Origin: Mesoflavibacter sp037029465 | Lineage (GTDB): Bacteria > Bacteroidota > Bacteroidia > Flavobacteriales > Flavobacteriaceae | NCBI RefSeq assembly: GCF_037029465.1 | Contig: NZ_JAYMEM010000005.1 | Span: forward strand, 124,001 to 188,000 | DNA: 64,000 nucleotides | Reading direction: 5' to 3' | Shown here: piece after piece, positions 35,819-44,549 of the stretch | Layout: every line of letters starts with the position of its first letter | How positions within the stretch are numbered: position 1 is the stretch's first letter | Made by a program: the position numbers and the translations under genes | Notes under the pieces: generated by a model | The model's input: the letters and a program-made list of their open reading frames with translations, nothing else | Databases searched by the model: none | Told to the model about the DNA's origin: nothing

Positions 35819-37408
35819 TTAGCCTTTTGACAATTTTAATGTCATACCTGGTTTTAAATTAGTACCACTAATACCGTTCCAATCTTTAATATTTTCAACA
35901 GAAATTCCAGAAAATTTTTGAGAAATACTCCACAAACTATCTCCTTTTTGAACGGTATACGTTTTTCCTTTGTAGTTTTTAAGGTTTGAACTATTTGAAT
36001 TTGAAGCTGTTGTTTGCTTTATTGCTGCACCATTACGCGGGTAAATTGTTAAGCGTTGTCCAATCTTTAAATTATTACTTCGTAAGCCATTCCATTGTTT
36101 AATTTGACTAACTCGTACGCCATACTTTCGGGCAATTTTTCCTAAATAATCACCTTGTTTAACTCGATATCTAGTTTTTGTATCTGCTTCAAAAAATTGA
36201 GGTAATGGTTTTTCGCGCTTATCAAATTCCGCTTTAGCGTAAGCATACATTTGATCTTCGTTATTTACAAAAGCGCCAATAATGTTTCTTGGTAGACGTA
36301 ATGTGTAGTTTTTTCCTTCGATATGCGGAATAATATCCAATTTATATGAAGGATTTAAAAACTGAAGCGTTTCTATTTTAACACCTGTAAACTCTGATAC
36401 CTGATCTAAAGTAATCATTTGCTTAACGCGAATCGTATCTGTATCTATATAATTAAATTCGGGTTTATGCTGAATGAAACCATGCTCTTCTGCATATTCA
36501 AAAATATACATAGTAGCTAAAAAAGCTGGTACATATCCTGCTGTTTCACGTGGAAGATGTGGACGAATATTCCAATAATTTTGATATCCACCAGAACGTC
36601 TAATGGCTTTACTTACATTACCTGGTCCTGAATTGTAAGCCGCTAACGCTAAGTCCCAATCGCCAAACAATTCGTAGAGTTTTGCTAAGTATTTTGCAGC
36701 AGATTCTGTAGATTTTATTGGGTCACTACGTTCATCTACATAACTACTTACATCTAAACCGTACTGTTTACCAGTTGCAAACATAAATTGCCATAATCCT
36801 GTAGCGCCAACACGAGACTTTGCACGTGGTTTTAAAGCAGACTCAACAATTGCAAGATATTTCATCTCTAAAGGAATATCGTAATTGTCAAACTCGCGTT
36901 CAAACATCGGGAAATAGTAATTACTTAATCCCATTAAACGCTCAAAAGACTGATGCCTGTTCTTTAAAAACATTTTTATCACACTTTCTAATGCAGGATT
37001 ATATTCTACATTAAAAGGTGTTTTTGCATTTAACCTTTTAAGTCTTGCTTTTAGTGTGTCTGTAGTTAACTCTGGATAGTAAACCGCTTTATAATTAAGC
37101 CCTTTAACATCTCTGTAGATGGTATCAAAAAGTGTTGTACTATACAACTCTTCTAACCATTTTTTATCAATTTCTGCAGCGTATTCGTTATCTAAAAGTT
37201 CTTCCGGAATTTCTGCAGAAATTGCTTTAATTGACTTTTTATAATACGTCTGACCATCTATAATTGTATCTATTTCATAACTTTCTCCAGAAATTAACTG
37301 GTCTTGTTTTAACCTAGTAGTGCTTGTTAGCAAAGAATCTTGCGCTATTAGCCAACCACTACAAAGTGATAAAATTGAAACTATTAAAAATGATTTTTTT
37401 ACAGACAT
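35819..37408 (-). CDS. LysM-containing lytic transglycosylase (MltD-like)
   Basis: 529 residues. Signal peptide (MSVKKSFLIVSILSLCSGWLIAQD would be cut near residue 23), a SLT domain with catalytic Glu189 in YLAIVESALKPRA and GATGLWQFMFATGK, AAYNSGPGNV, and two C-terminal LysM repeats (about 407-450 and 484-528: RYRVKQGDYLGKIARKYGV and TYTVQKGDSLWSIS). It cleaves peptidoglycan glycan strands to 1,6-anhydro ends in the periplasm; no lipobox, so probably soluble or wall-bound. It is in a run with pgk and DUF4837 (gaps 38 and 28 bases). Confidence 0.95.
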   Translation of the reverse strand: MSVKKSFLIVSILSLCSGWLIAQDSLLTSTTRLKQDQLISGESYEIDTIIDGQTYYKKSIKAISAEIPEELLDNEYAAEIDKKWLEELYSTTLFDTIYRDVKGLNYKAVYYPELTTDTLKARLKRLNAKTPFNVEYNPALESVIKMFLKNRHQSFERLMGLSNYYFPMFEREFDNYDIPLEMKYLAIVESALKPRAKSRVGATGLWQFMFATGKQYGLDVSSYVDERSDPIKSTESAAKYLAKLYELFGDWDLALAAYNSGPGNVSKAIRRSGGYQNYWNIRPHLPRETAGYVPAFLATMYIFEYAEEHGFIQHKPEFNYIDTDTIRVKQMITLDQVSEFTGVKIETLQFLNPSYKLDIIPHIEGKNYTLRLPRNIIGAFVNNEDQMYAYAKAEFDKREKPLPQFFEADTKTRYRVKQGDYLGKIARKYGVRVSQIKQWNGLRSNNLKIGQRLTIYPRNGAAIKQTTASNSNSSNLKNYKGKTYTVQKGDSLWSISQKFSGISVENIKDWNGISGTNLKPGMTLKLSKG

Positions 37409-37446
37409 AAAAAGCGTTTTATTGCTTAACGTTAATTATTAATAAT

Positions 37447-38634
37447 TTATTCTAAAATAGCTGCAATACCTGGTAAAGTTTTACCTTCTAAACTTTCTAA
37501 CATTGCGCCACCACCAGTACTTACATAGCTTACTTTATCTTCAAAACCAAACTGTTTTACTGCAGCAACAGAGTCGCCACCACCAACAAGTGAAAAAGCA
37601 CCTTTTTTAGTAGCCTCTGCAATAAAGTTTCCTAATTCTATGGTACCGTTTGCAAATTTTTCCATTTCAAAAACACCTAAAGGTCCGTTCCATAAAATAG
37701 TTTTAGACTCTAAAACAACGTCTTTAAATTGCTCTAAAGATTTTGGTCCAGCATCTACACCTTCCCAACCATCTGGAATACTATTAATATCACATATTTG
37801 AGTGTTTGCATCGTTGCTAAAGTCGTCTGCAGCAACAACATCTACAGGAATATGTACTTTTACATTTTTAGCTTCGGCTTGTTTTAAAATGTCTAAAGCA
37901 AGAGGCATCTTATCATCTTCGCAGATTGAGTTACCAATACTTCCGCCTTGAGCTTTTATAAAAGTAAATGCCATACCACCACCGATAATTAAATGGTCTA
38001 CTTTATCTAAAATATTTTCTATAATCGTAATTTTTGAAGACACTTTAGCTCCACCAAGTACTGCCAATACAGGTTTTTCGCCAGTATTCATTACTTTTTC
38101 TATACTTTTAATTTCTTGCTCTAAAAGATAGCCAAAGCATTTGTTTTCTGGAAAAAACTGTGCTACTACTGTTGTAGATGCATGTGCACGATGCGCTGTA
38201 CCAAAAGCGTCGTTTACGTAAATATCACCTAATTTAGATAATTGCTCTGCAAAGTCTTTATCGCCTTTAGTTTCTTCTTCGTGAAAACGTAAATTTTCTA
38301 AAATTAGAATTTTTCCTGGCTCTAAATTAGCTACTGCCTGCTCTGCTTCTTCACCAACACAATTGTTTACAAACTGAGTTTCTACACCAATAATATCTTC
38401 TACTTTAGATACAATGTGTTTAAGAGAAAACTCATCTTGCACGCCTTTTGGTCGACCTAAGTGCGACATTAAAACACAGCTACCTCCATCTTCTAAAATC
38501 TTGATTATTGTTGGTTTTGCAGCTTGAATACGTGTTGCGTCTGTTACATTAAAATTGGCATCTAAAGGCACATTAAAATCTACTCTAATTAATGCCTTTT
38601 TGTTGTTAAAATTGAAATCGTTAAGCGTTTTCAT
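37447..38634 (-). CDS. pgk: Phosphoglycerate kinase
   Basis: 395 residues. RVDFNVPLD (17-25), SHLGRPKG, ENLRFHEEETKGD, VNDAFGTAHRAHAST, VLGGAKVSSKI and the C-terminal GGGDSVAAVKQFG are all canonical. Cytosolic glycolytic enzyme, 1,3-bisphosphoglycerate plus ADP to 3-phosphoglycerate plus ATP. It starts 17 bases after the SPOR-like secreted protein gene ends and is followed by lytic transglycosylase and DUF4837 genes, so it may be read from the promoter upstream of 40226. Confidence 0.98.
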   Translation of the reverse strand: MKTLNDFNFNNKKALIRVDFNVPLDANFNVTDATRIQAAKPTIIKILEDGGSCVLMSHLGRPKGVQDEFSLKHIVSKVEDIIGVETQFVNNCVGEEAEQAVANLEPGKILILENLRFHEEETKGDKDFAEQLSKLGDIYVNDAFGTAHRAHASTTVVAQFFPENKCFGYLLEQEIKSIEKVMNTGEKPVLAVLGGAKVSSKITIIENILDKVDHLIIGGGMAFTFIKAQGGSIGNSICEDDKMPLALDILKQAEAKNVKVHIPVDVVAADDFSNDANTQICDINSIPDGWEGVDAGPKSLEQFKDVVLESKTILWNGPLGVFEMEKFANGTIELGNFIAEATKKGAFSLVGGGDSVAAVKQFGFEDKVSYVSTGGGAMLESLEGKTLPGIAAILE

Positions 38635-38651
38635 TAGTTTTAATTTTGTTG

Positions 38652-40226
38652 TTAATCGAGATTGGCTTTAAAAATCCAAGTGTCTCTGTATCTATAATTT
38701 GTTTTTAATTCTTCCATTAGCTTAAAAGCTTCTTCTGCAGAATCACTTCTAAGCACGTAAACGTAATTCCAGTTGTTTTTTGAGTTTACAAAAACATCTG
38801 CATCAAAGCCTTTTTTAATCAAGCTGTCTTTCCAATTGTTAGCTCTTTCTTGTTCTAAAAACGTATTTGTTATTACGTAGTAACCACCTTCTATACCAAC
38901 AACTGGAGTAGATTTTTTTCCTTTTAAATATCTAAAGGCATTAGAGTTTAAACCTTTTTTATTGTAAAGATAAGCTGTTCTACTAGTTTCTTTTGGATCT
39001 GCATTTGATATTGTAGATGGATTTGACCTAACTACTTCTGGTTCTATTTTAGCGTTTTTGCTTATAGGCTTTGTTTCTTGTACAACGTCGTCAAAAAGCG
39101 TTTGCGCTATTTCGGTTTGAAATGCTGTGAAATATAAGTAAAACCGATCAGATTTTGTTTTTAATCTCATAGTTGTTTCGCTTATATCATTACTAATTAT
39201 TTGGTTATTATAATTAGGTATTTGTAACTGAGCTATATCAAAACCTAAAGTGTTTTCGCTATTAGGAAAACGTTCTGTATTTACACTAGCATTATTAGTT
39301 ATAGTGCTATTAAAGAAGTTTTGTTGGTCTCTTACTGCATTACCTAATGATTGAAATTGTTTGCTATTAGCTTTAATAATAGCACACTCATCCAAATCTA
39401 TATTATTATCTCCTTCTAAAGCCGACACAACCAAAGATGTCTTTACGTTACCATAATCTATAGATTTAAAATTTTTAAATTTAATATCTATTGGTTTATC
39501 ATTAACGTGTGCAAAACCATTATAAGTTGATATGTATTTTGGGTTATCTGTTGGTGTTTGATAAATAACATAAAGCATCCAACCTGCTGCACTTCCGCCA
39601 GATAAATAGCCTTCTGTAGCTTTAACATTTGCTATAGTATAATTACCTGTTTGTTCTTTAGTGTCTTGAAGTAATTTTGTGACATCTGCATAACATACGT
39701 ATGGAGAATTAATTGAATGTATTTCATCTTTAGAGCCATCATAAATAACTTCTCCTACTACATTCTGATACTCTTGATTTGGAAGCTTAAATTTAACTTG
39801 ATTAATTATTGGTGATCGCTCTCCATTTCCGCTATAAATAAAATCATTATTTACAGGTTTTCTTACTCCTTTTTCATAAGCGTAAGTAGCTGTCCAATAT
39901 AACCCTGCGTAAACTATTTTTTTAAAATCTTCAGGTAATACTAACTTAGCTTGGCTAGAACAAAATGTTTCAGGATTGTCATCAATATCAACGTATTTCA
40001 TTTTGATATTGTCATTATCTTCCTGCTTATTGTTAAATGGTTTTTTACTGTCTTCGCTTAAAAGATTATTACCAATAACCGTTGCGTCACCAAAGATGTA
40101 AAACTCATTGACAGATTTAAAAGTAACACCACTTAAAAGTGTACTATCTACAGCAACAGTAGCGTCTTGAGCTATTGCAGTATTTATACCTAAAAAAGCT
40201 ATAAAAATTATAGATAGAAATTTCAT
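38652..40226 (-). CDS. Secreted protein with DUF3344-like module and SPOR-like C-terminus
   Basis: 524 residues. Signal peptide MKFLSIIFIAFLGINTAIAQ (cut after residue 20). The central part has VYAGLYWTATYAYEKG, SPYVCYADVTKLLQ, TIANVKATEGY and AGWMLYVIYQTP, a Y(L)YW...DVT...GWxLxVVYE pattern that I have seen in DUF3344-type surface modules. The last 85 residues (GGYYVITNTFLEQERANNW to the end, DTWIFKANL) look like a SPOR-type peptidoglycan-binding domain. A clear paralogue lies at 41956-43674. Probably periplasmic or surface-located; function unknown. Possible promoter just upstream at 40252. Confidence 0.75.
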   Translation of the reverse strand: MKFLSIIFIAFLGINTAIAQDATVAVDSTLLSGVTFKSVNEFYIFGDATVIGNNLLSEDSKKPFNNKQEDNDNIKMKYVDIDDNPETFCSSQAKLVLPEDFKKIVYAGLYWTATYAYEKGVRKPVNNDFIYSGNGERSPIINQVKFKLPNQEYQNVVGEVIYDGSKDEIHSINSPYVCYADVTKLLQDTKEQTGNYTIANVKATEGYLSGGSAAGWMLYVIYQTPTDNPKYISTYNGFAHVNDKPIDIKFKNFKSIDYGNVKTSLVVSALEGDNNIDLDECAIIKANSKQFQSLGNAVRDQQNFFNSTITNNASVNTERFPNSENTLGFDIAQLQIPNYNNQIISNDISETTMRLKTKSDRFYLYFTAFQTEIAQTLFDDVVQETKPISKNAKIEPEVVRSNPSTISNADPKETSRTAYLYNKKGLNSNAFRYLKGKKSTPVVGIEGGYYVITNTFLEQERANNWKDSLIKKGFDADVFVNSKNNWNYVYVLRSDSAEEAFKLMEELKTNYRYRDTWIFKANLD

Positions 40227-40251
40227 TTGAAACTAATGATTAAGTAATTTC

Positions 40252-40278
40252 CAAATATAGACATTTAGAGTGATACAA
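40252..40278 (-). promoter_or_regulatory. Promoter of the 38652-40226 gene (TTG, 16 bases, TATATTTG)
   Basis: Minus strand: TATATTTG at 40259-40252 and TTG at 40278-40276, spacing 16 bases. The first ATG lies 25 bases downstream. It is divergent with the element before holB. Confidence 0.55.
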
Positions 40279-40336
40279 AAGAGGCTAATTATTAAAATCA
40301 AGCGCTAAGATATTCGCTTTTATTTTAGAAGAAAAC

Positions 40337-40344
40337 TATATTTG
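40337..40344 (+). promoter_or_regulatory. -7-like element TATATTTG abutting the holB start
   Basis: TATATTTG ends 4 bases before the ATG at 40349. If transcription starts about 5 bases after the element, the message would begin at or next to the ATG, i.e. be leaderless. No -33 TTG is seen upstream. Confidence 0.4.
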
Positions 40345-40348
40345 CTTT

Positions 40349-41503
40349 ATGCTTTTTAGTGATATTTTAGGACTTCAACATATAAAAAAACACCTAACAA
40401 CCAGTGCAGATCATGGTCGTATACCACATGCACAACTGTTTGTAGGCCCAGAAGGTTCTGGTACTTTGCCTATGGCTATTGCCTATGCGCAGTACATTTT
40501 GTGCGGAAATACAAACGCAGAAAATGATGGAGTGAACCAAGCGTGCAACTTAAAGTTTAAAAACTTTTCGCATCCAGATTTACATTTTGCTTTCCCAGTA
40601 ACAACAAATGATAAAATAAAAAAACATCCTGTTAGTAGTGCTTTTTTAGAAGAATGGAGGCAATTACTAACCCAACAACCTTACGGAAATTTATTTGACT
40701 GGTACAGACTTTTAGGTGTAGACAACAAACAAGGACAAATTGGTGTAGACGAAGCGCAAGATATTGTAAAATCTCTTAGCCTTAAAGCTTACGAAGGTGG
40801 TTACAAAATAATGCTTATTTGGATGGCAGAAAAGCTTAATACACAAGCAGCAAACAAACTTCTTAAGTTAATTGAAGAGCCACCAAATAAAACCATTTTT
40901 TTACTTATTGCAGAAGATGAAGAGCAAATTATAAACACCATTAGATCGCGTTGTCAAATTATACATTTTCCGCCATTAGCAGAAGAAGATATTAAAAACG
41001 GACTGATAAAACAGTTTGATATTAATGAGGCTGATGCTACTAAAATTGCTCATCAAGCTGAAGGTAACTACAACAAAGCTTGCGATTTAGTCTATCATGA
41101 CAGCGAAGATACTCAGTTTGAAAAATGGTTTGTGTTTTGGGTAAGATCTGCTTTTAAAGCGAAAGGTAATAAAACCGCAATACACGATTTAATTGGCTGG
41201 AGCGAAGAAATTGCAAAGACAGGTCGCGAAACTCAAAAGCAATTTTTAAACTTCTGCTTAGACTTTTTTAGACAAGCTTTATTACTTAATTATGGTGCAG
41301 ATGATTTGGTGTTTTTTGAAGCTAAAGCTGAAAGTTTTGACTTGGCCAAGTTTGCTCCTTTTGTACATAATAACAATATTTTAGATATTTCTAATGAGTT
41401 GCAAGATGCAATTTATCACATAGAACGTAACGGAAATTCTAAAATCATACTTACAGATTTATCTATAAAACTAACTAGACTTTTGCACGCTAAACAAGAC
41501 TAG
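40349..41503 (+). CDS. holB: DNA polymerase III subunit delta prime
   Basis: 384 residues, AAA+ clamp-loader fold: LQHIKKHLTTSADHGRIPHAQLF, FVGPEGSGTLPMA (the P-loop site), KLLKLIEEPPNKTIFLLIAEDEEQIINTI and RSRCQIIHF (sensor and SRC arginine finger). The Walker A Lys is missing (GPEGSGT instead of GxxGxGK[ST]), as expected for a non-ATP-binding delta prime. It opens the sliding clamp with DnaX and HolA. The family call is firm; DnaX is excluded by the small size and missing P-loop Lys. Confidence 0.9.
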   Translation: MLFSDILGLQHIKKHLTTSADHGRIPHAQLFVGPEGSGTLPMAIAYAQYILCGNTNAENDGVNQACNLKFKNFSHPDLHFAFPVTTNDKIKKHPVSSAFLEEWRQLLTQQPYGNLFDWYRLLGVDNKQGQIGVDEAQDIVKSLSLKAYEGGYKIMLIWMAEKLNTQAANKLLKLIEEPPNKTIFLLIAEDEEQIINTIRSRCQIIHFPPLAEEDIKNGLIKQFDINEADATKIAHQAEGNYNKACDLVYHDSEDTQFEKWFVFWVRSAFKAKGNKTAIHDLIGWSEEIAKTGRETQKQFLNFCLDFFRQALLLNYGADDLVFFEAKAESFDLAKFAPFVHNNNILDISNELQDAIYHIERNGNSKIILTDLSIKLTRLLHAKQD

Positions 41504-41533
41504 TTTTAGATAAAATTTGCTTTTAAATTTTAA

Positions 41534-41541
41534 TATCTTTG
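41534..41541 (+). promoter_or_regulatory. -7-like element TATCTTTG before the DoxX gene
   Basis: TATCTTTG ends 17 bases before the ATG at 41559. A TTTG lies 14 bases further upstream (41516-41519), somewhat closer than usual. Confidence 0.5.
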
Positions 41542-41558
41542 GAATAAACTAATTAACT

Positions 41559-41954
41559 ATGACTTCTATTTTAGATCACATTACCGAAATAATTTTATTA
41601 CTTTTTTTAGCCATCACTTTTTTACAATCTGGATTAGATAAAATTTTAGATTGGAAAGGAAATATTGGCTGGTTAAAAGAACATTTTTCTAAAACTTTTA
41701 TGGGAAAAATGGTAGAAATTAACGTTGCTATTATTTTGGTTATAGAGACAGTTGCTGGTATTTTAGCTATTTTAGGTATTTATCAACTTATTGTTAATGA
41801 TAATGCTACTTTAGGTTTTTATGCGGCTATTTTAAGCGCTATTACGTTGCTTTTATTATTATTTGGACAACGCGTTGCTAAAGATTATGATGGTGCAAGA
41901 ACCATAGTTATTTACTTAATTCCGACGATTTTTGCTTTGTATATTTTACAGTAA
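41559..41954 (+). CDS. DoxX-family membrane protein
   Basis: 131 residues, four hydrophobic helices. It begins with an N-terminal helix (ILDHITEIILLLFLAITFLQSGLDKI) and KIADW-like GLDKILDWKGNI, then WLKEHFSKTFMGKMV, typical of the DoxX/DUF6041-like group. Possible inner-membrane redox or stress-related subunit; no specific role can be given. It starts 55 bases after holB ends and its stop is 1 base from the end of the convergent 41956-43674 gene, with no room for a terminator between them. Confidence 0.7.
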   Translation: MTSILDHITEIILLLFLAITFLQSGLDKILDWKGNIGWLKEHFSKTFMGKMVEINVAIILVIETVAGILAILGIYQLIVNDNATLGFYAAILSAITLLLLLFGQRVAKDYDGARTIVIYLIPTIFALYILQ

Positions 41955-41955
41955 A

Positions 41956-43674
41956 TTAAAAGTCTGTCATATTGACTTTAAAAACCCAATTGTCTTTAAA
42001 AATATCTTCTTCTAAAAATGATTTATGTTGCATGTAAGCATCATAAAAATTTTCTGTATGAAAGATATAAACGTAATACAACTTGTTGTTTTCGTCTATT
42101 AAAAAGTCACTTCTAATTCCTTTTTCTTTTAAATCTTTTTGCCAGTTAAAAGCGTTTTCTGGTGAAGAGAAAAACTTTGTAATCACATAATATCCTTTTT
42201 TTGCACCTTCAATCTCAGCTGCGTTTTTTTCTAAGATCAGTTTAAATTGCTGAGTTTCTAAAGGGTTTTCTTTGATTTTTAAGGCTTCTACATATGTTGA
42301 AGAGCTTATAATAACATTGCTTTGTTTAAGCTGTTCTTGTTGAATTTTTGACGTAGCTATTTCAGTACTTATAGGATTTTCAATTGGCTTTTCTTCTATA
42401 ATTTCTGGTTGCTTAAGCGCTAATTTTTCAACTTTAATTTCATTATTAATTGCAGTTGCTTTAATATCTGTTTTAGATTGAATTTCTATTTTTTCCTCTA
42501 TAATTTTCGGCTTTTTTTCTTCTATTTTATTTGATTTTATAACAATTGCCTTTTCTGGTAAATTAGTTTCAATTTCATTAAAAAATGATTGACTAATCTC
42601 AGTTTCAAACGCTGCAAAAAACAGATAAAATCGGTCTTCTTTGGTATTAAAAAGTAGCTCTACATTATCTGTATTATTATCTATAACTGTTTCTTTATTA
42701 TTGGGTACAGTTAACCGCGCGATATCAAATCCTAAAGTATTTTTACTATTAGGAAAACGTTTAATTTTATTATAAACGCTGCTATTGAAAAAGTTTTTTT
42801 CTTCCCTTTGATCAGTACTTAATCGTATAGCGGTTTTAAGGTTTGGGTTTGCGATAATACACTCGTCTTCAGTAATATCAGAATCACCTTCAAGCGTTGC
42901 CAAAGTTAAATTTGTAGTAATATTACCTTCTTCTGGAGATTTAAAATCTTTTAAATTTATAACGACTGGCTCTGTACCAACATGCGCAAAACCGTTAAAT
43001 GTTGTAATATATTTTGGCTTTTCTGTTGGTGCTTCGTAAACAATATAAAGCATCCAACCAGCAGAGCTTCCGCCAGCTACAAAACCTTCTGTAGCATGGA
43101 TATTTGCAACGGTAATTTCGCCATTTTTCACTTCAGAATTTTGTAATAAATTAGTAATATCTGCATAACAAGCGTATGGAGAATTAAGATGAAATCCGCT
43201 TTTTTTATATCCATCAAAAATCAAATTTCCTTTAACTGTTTGATAGTCTTTATTTGGTAATTTTAACTTCACTTTACTAATTAAAGAACGGTCTTTTTGC
43301 CTTTTACCTGAGAAAAAAAACTGTCCGTTTTGTGATCGTCTTTCACCTTTTATATAACTATAAGTTGCTGTCCAATATAGCGCAGCAAACACTATATTGT
43401 TTTGATTATCAGGTAATTGAAGTATTGAAGAACTAGAGTTAAAAGTAGAATTATCGTTATCGATATCTACAAAACTCATAGGAATATCATCATTCGCGAT
43501 TGATAATTCGTTAAAAGGTTTTATAACATCTTTGCTTAAACTATTGTTACCAATAACTAAAGCATCTCCATAAATATAAAACGTTTTATTAGTTTTAAAT
43601 GAAGTTGCAACTTGGGTAAAACCCTGGTAAAAAAAAGCAAAGAAGATGATTAAATGCGTTAGCAATTTTCTCAT
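41956..43674 (-). CDS. Secreted SPOR-like protein, paralogue of 38652-40226
   Basis: 572 residues. Signal peptide MRKLLTHLIIFFAFFYQGFTQ. Shares with 38652-40226 the order of blocks: KTFYIYGDALVIGNNSLS, VFAALYWTATYSYIKGERR, SPYACYADITNLLQ, ATEGFVAGGSSAGWMLYIVYEAP and the C-terminal GYYVITKFFSSPENAFNW...DNWVFKVNMTDF. It differs by a long linker (about 365-460) rich in Lys, Glu and Ile (EEKKPKIIEEKIEIQSK), probably a flexible stalk. The C-terminal 85 residues are SPOR-like. The two genes flank holB and doxX. Function unknown. Confidence 0.75.
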   Translation of the reverse strand: MRKLLTHLIIFFAFFYQGFTQVATSFKTNKTFYIYGDALVIGNNSLSKDVIKPFNELSIANDDIPMSFVDIDNDNSTFNSSSSILQLPDNQNNIVFAALYWTATYSYIKGERRSQNGQFFFSGKRQKDRSLISKVKLKLPNKDYQTVKGNLIFDGYKKSGFHLNSPYACYADITNLLQNSEVKNGEITVANIHATEGFVAGGSSAGWMLYIVYEAPTEKPKYITTFNGFAHVGTEPVVINLKDFKSPEEGNITTNLTLATLEGDSDITEDECIIANPNLKTAIRLSTDQREEKNFFNSSVYNKIKRFPNSKNTLGFDIARLTVPNNKETVIDNNTDNVELLFNTKEDRFYLFFAAFETEISQSFFNEIETNLPEKAIVIKSNKIEEKKPKIIEEKIEIQSKTDIKATAINNEIKVEKLALKQPEIIEEKPIENPISTEIATSKIQQEQLKQSNVIISSSTYVEALKIKENPLETQQFKLILEKNAAEIEGAKKGYYVITKFFSSPENAFNWQKDLKEKGIRSDFLIDENNKLYYVYIFHTENFYDAYMQHKSFLEEDIFKDNWVFKVNMTDF

Positions 43675-43752
43675 AGTCTTTATAAATGATTAATAGCAGG
43701 ATAAATATAAGTAAAAGTCTGAAAACTACTGACAAATAACAGTTTATAAATA

Positions 43753-43786
43753 AAAAAAAGCGTTAAACCGAAGTCTAACGCTTTTT
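43753..43786 (-). terminator. Terminator of the OmpH-like gene
   Basis: Stem AGCGTTA / TAACGCT with a 10-base loop and T-runs on either side; on the minus strand it follows the OmpH-like gene by about 20 bases. Confidence 0.7.
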
Positions 43787-43804
43787 AACAAGTAATGTGT
43801 TTTG

Positions 43805-44317
43805 TTACTTTTTATAGTTACTGTCTAAATCTTTGATGATTGTTTCAGTTAAATCATACTCATCTTTAGCAAACATTACGCTAGGAGAAGCTTCGACTGT
43901 TCCTAAAATAACATCAAAACCATTAGCTTTACCATAGTCTTTTACATAGTCTTTTACTTTTGTAATCAAAGAGTCCATTTCTTCTTGGTAAGGTTTAGAA
44001 ATTTGTTGTTGCTCCATTTGAAATTGTTGTTGCAACATTTGCTGTTTTTGACCTAATCTATCATATTCTTCTTGAGCTTTTGATTGGCTCATTTTTTGAG
44101 ATTCCATTTGAAATTTTTGTGCTTCCATTTGAAAAGCTCTTCCAATACTATCCTTTCTTGCATTAAATGCATTAAGCTTTGTTTCGTATTTTTTTTCTAA
44201 ATCAACTTTTTCTTGCATTTCGTTAATCACCTTCCCATTGTCAACATATCCTATTTTTTGTTTTTGACAAGAAGTAATAAAAATTGCAATCGATAAAACA
44301 GCTAGTATTTTTTTCAT
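43805..44317 (-). CDS. OmpH/Skp-like periplasmic chaperone, lipoprotein type
   Basis: 170 residues from the ATG at 44317; a TTG 30 bases upstream is in frame but precedes the signal sequence. The start MKKILAVLSIAIFITSC carries a lipobox (ITSC, Cys17), so it is lipid-anchored, unlike E. coli Skp. The long Gln/Met-rich coiled coil (MEAQKFQMESQKMSQSKAQ, QKQQMLQQQFQMEQQQ) is the Skp tentacle. The end (MDSLITKVKDYVKDYGKANGFDVIL) is the OmpH family block. Probably holds unfolded outer-membrane proteins. Confidence 0.87.
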   Translation of the reverse strand: MKKILAVLSIAIFITSCQKQKIGYVDNGKVINEMQEKVDLEKKYETKLNAFNARKDSIGRAFQMEAQKFQMESQKMSQSKAQEEYDRLGQKQQMLQQQFQMEQQQISKPYQEEMDSLITKVKDYVKDYGKANGFDVILGTVEASPSVMFAKDEYDLTETIIKDLDSNYKK

Positions 44318-44344
44318 CTTATGTTTTGTTTTTATGAATTTGCG

Positions 44345-44352
44345 CAAATGTA
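44345..44352 (-). promoter_or_regulatory. -7-like element TACATTTG before the OmpH-like gene
   Basis: Minus strand TACATTTG, 27 bases before the ATG at 44317. No clear -33 element. The rest of the gap to 44549 shows nothing else. Confidence 0.45.
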
Positions 44353-44549
44353 TAAAAATTAAAAAGTGATAAACACATTTTATGTGAATATTGTATAAAT
44401 AATTAAAATCTATTTTAAATGAATATTAAAATAATTGTTAACTATTAAAAACAGCTTTAAATAAGACGATTTAAGACACTTTCTAAAAAAGGCAAGGTTA
44501 TCTGTTGTTTTGAGTTAAAATTTAATGTTATGCTTTCTAAAAATAAGTT

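Noticed and set aside
40349..41503. Considered as DnaX (tau/gamma)
   Set aside because: The Walker A lysine is missing, and there is no zinc-binding Cys cluster or C-terminal tau region; length fits HolB.
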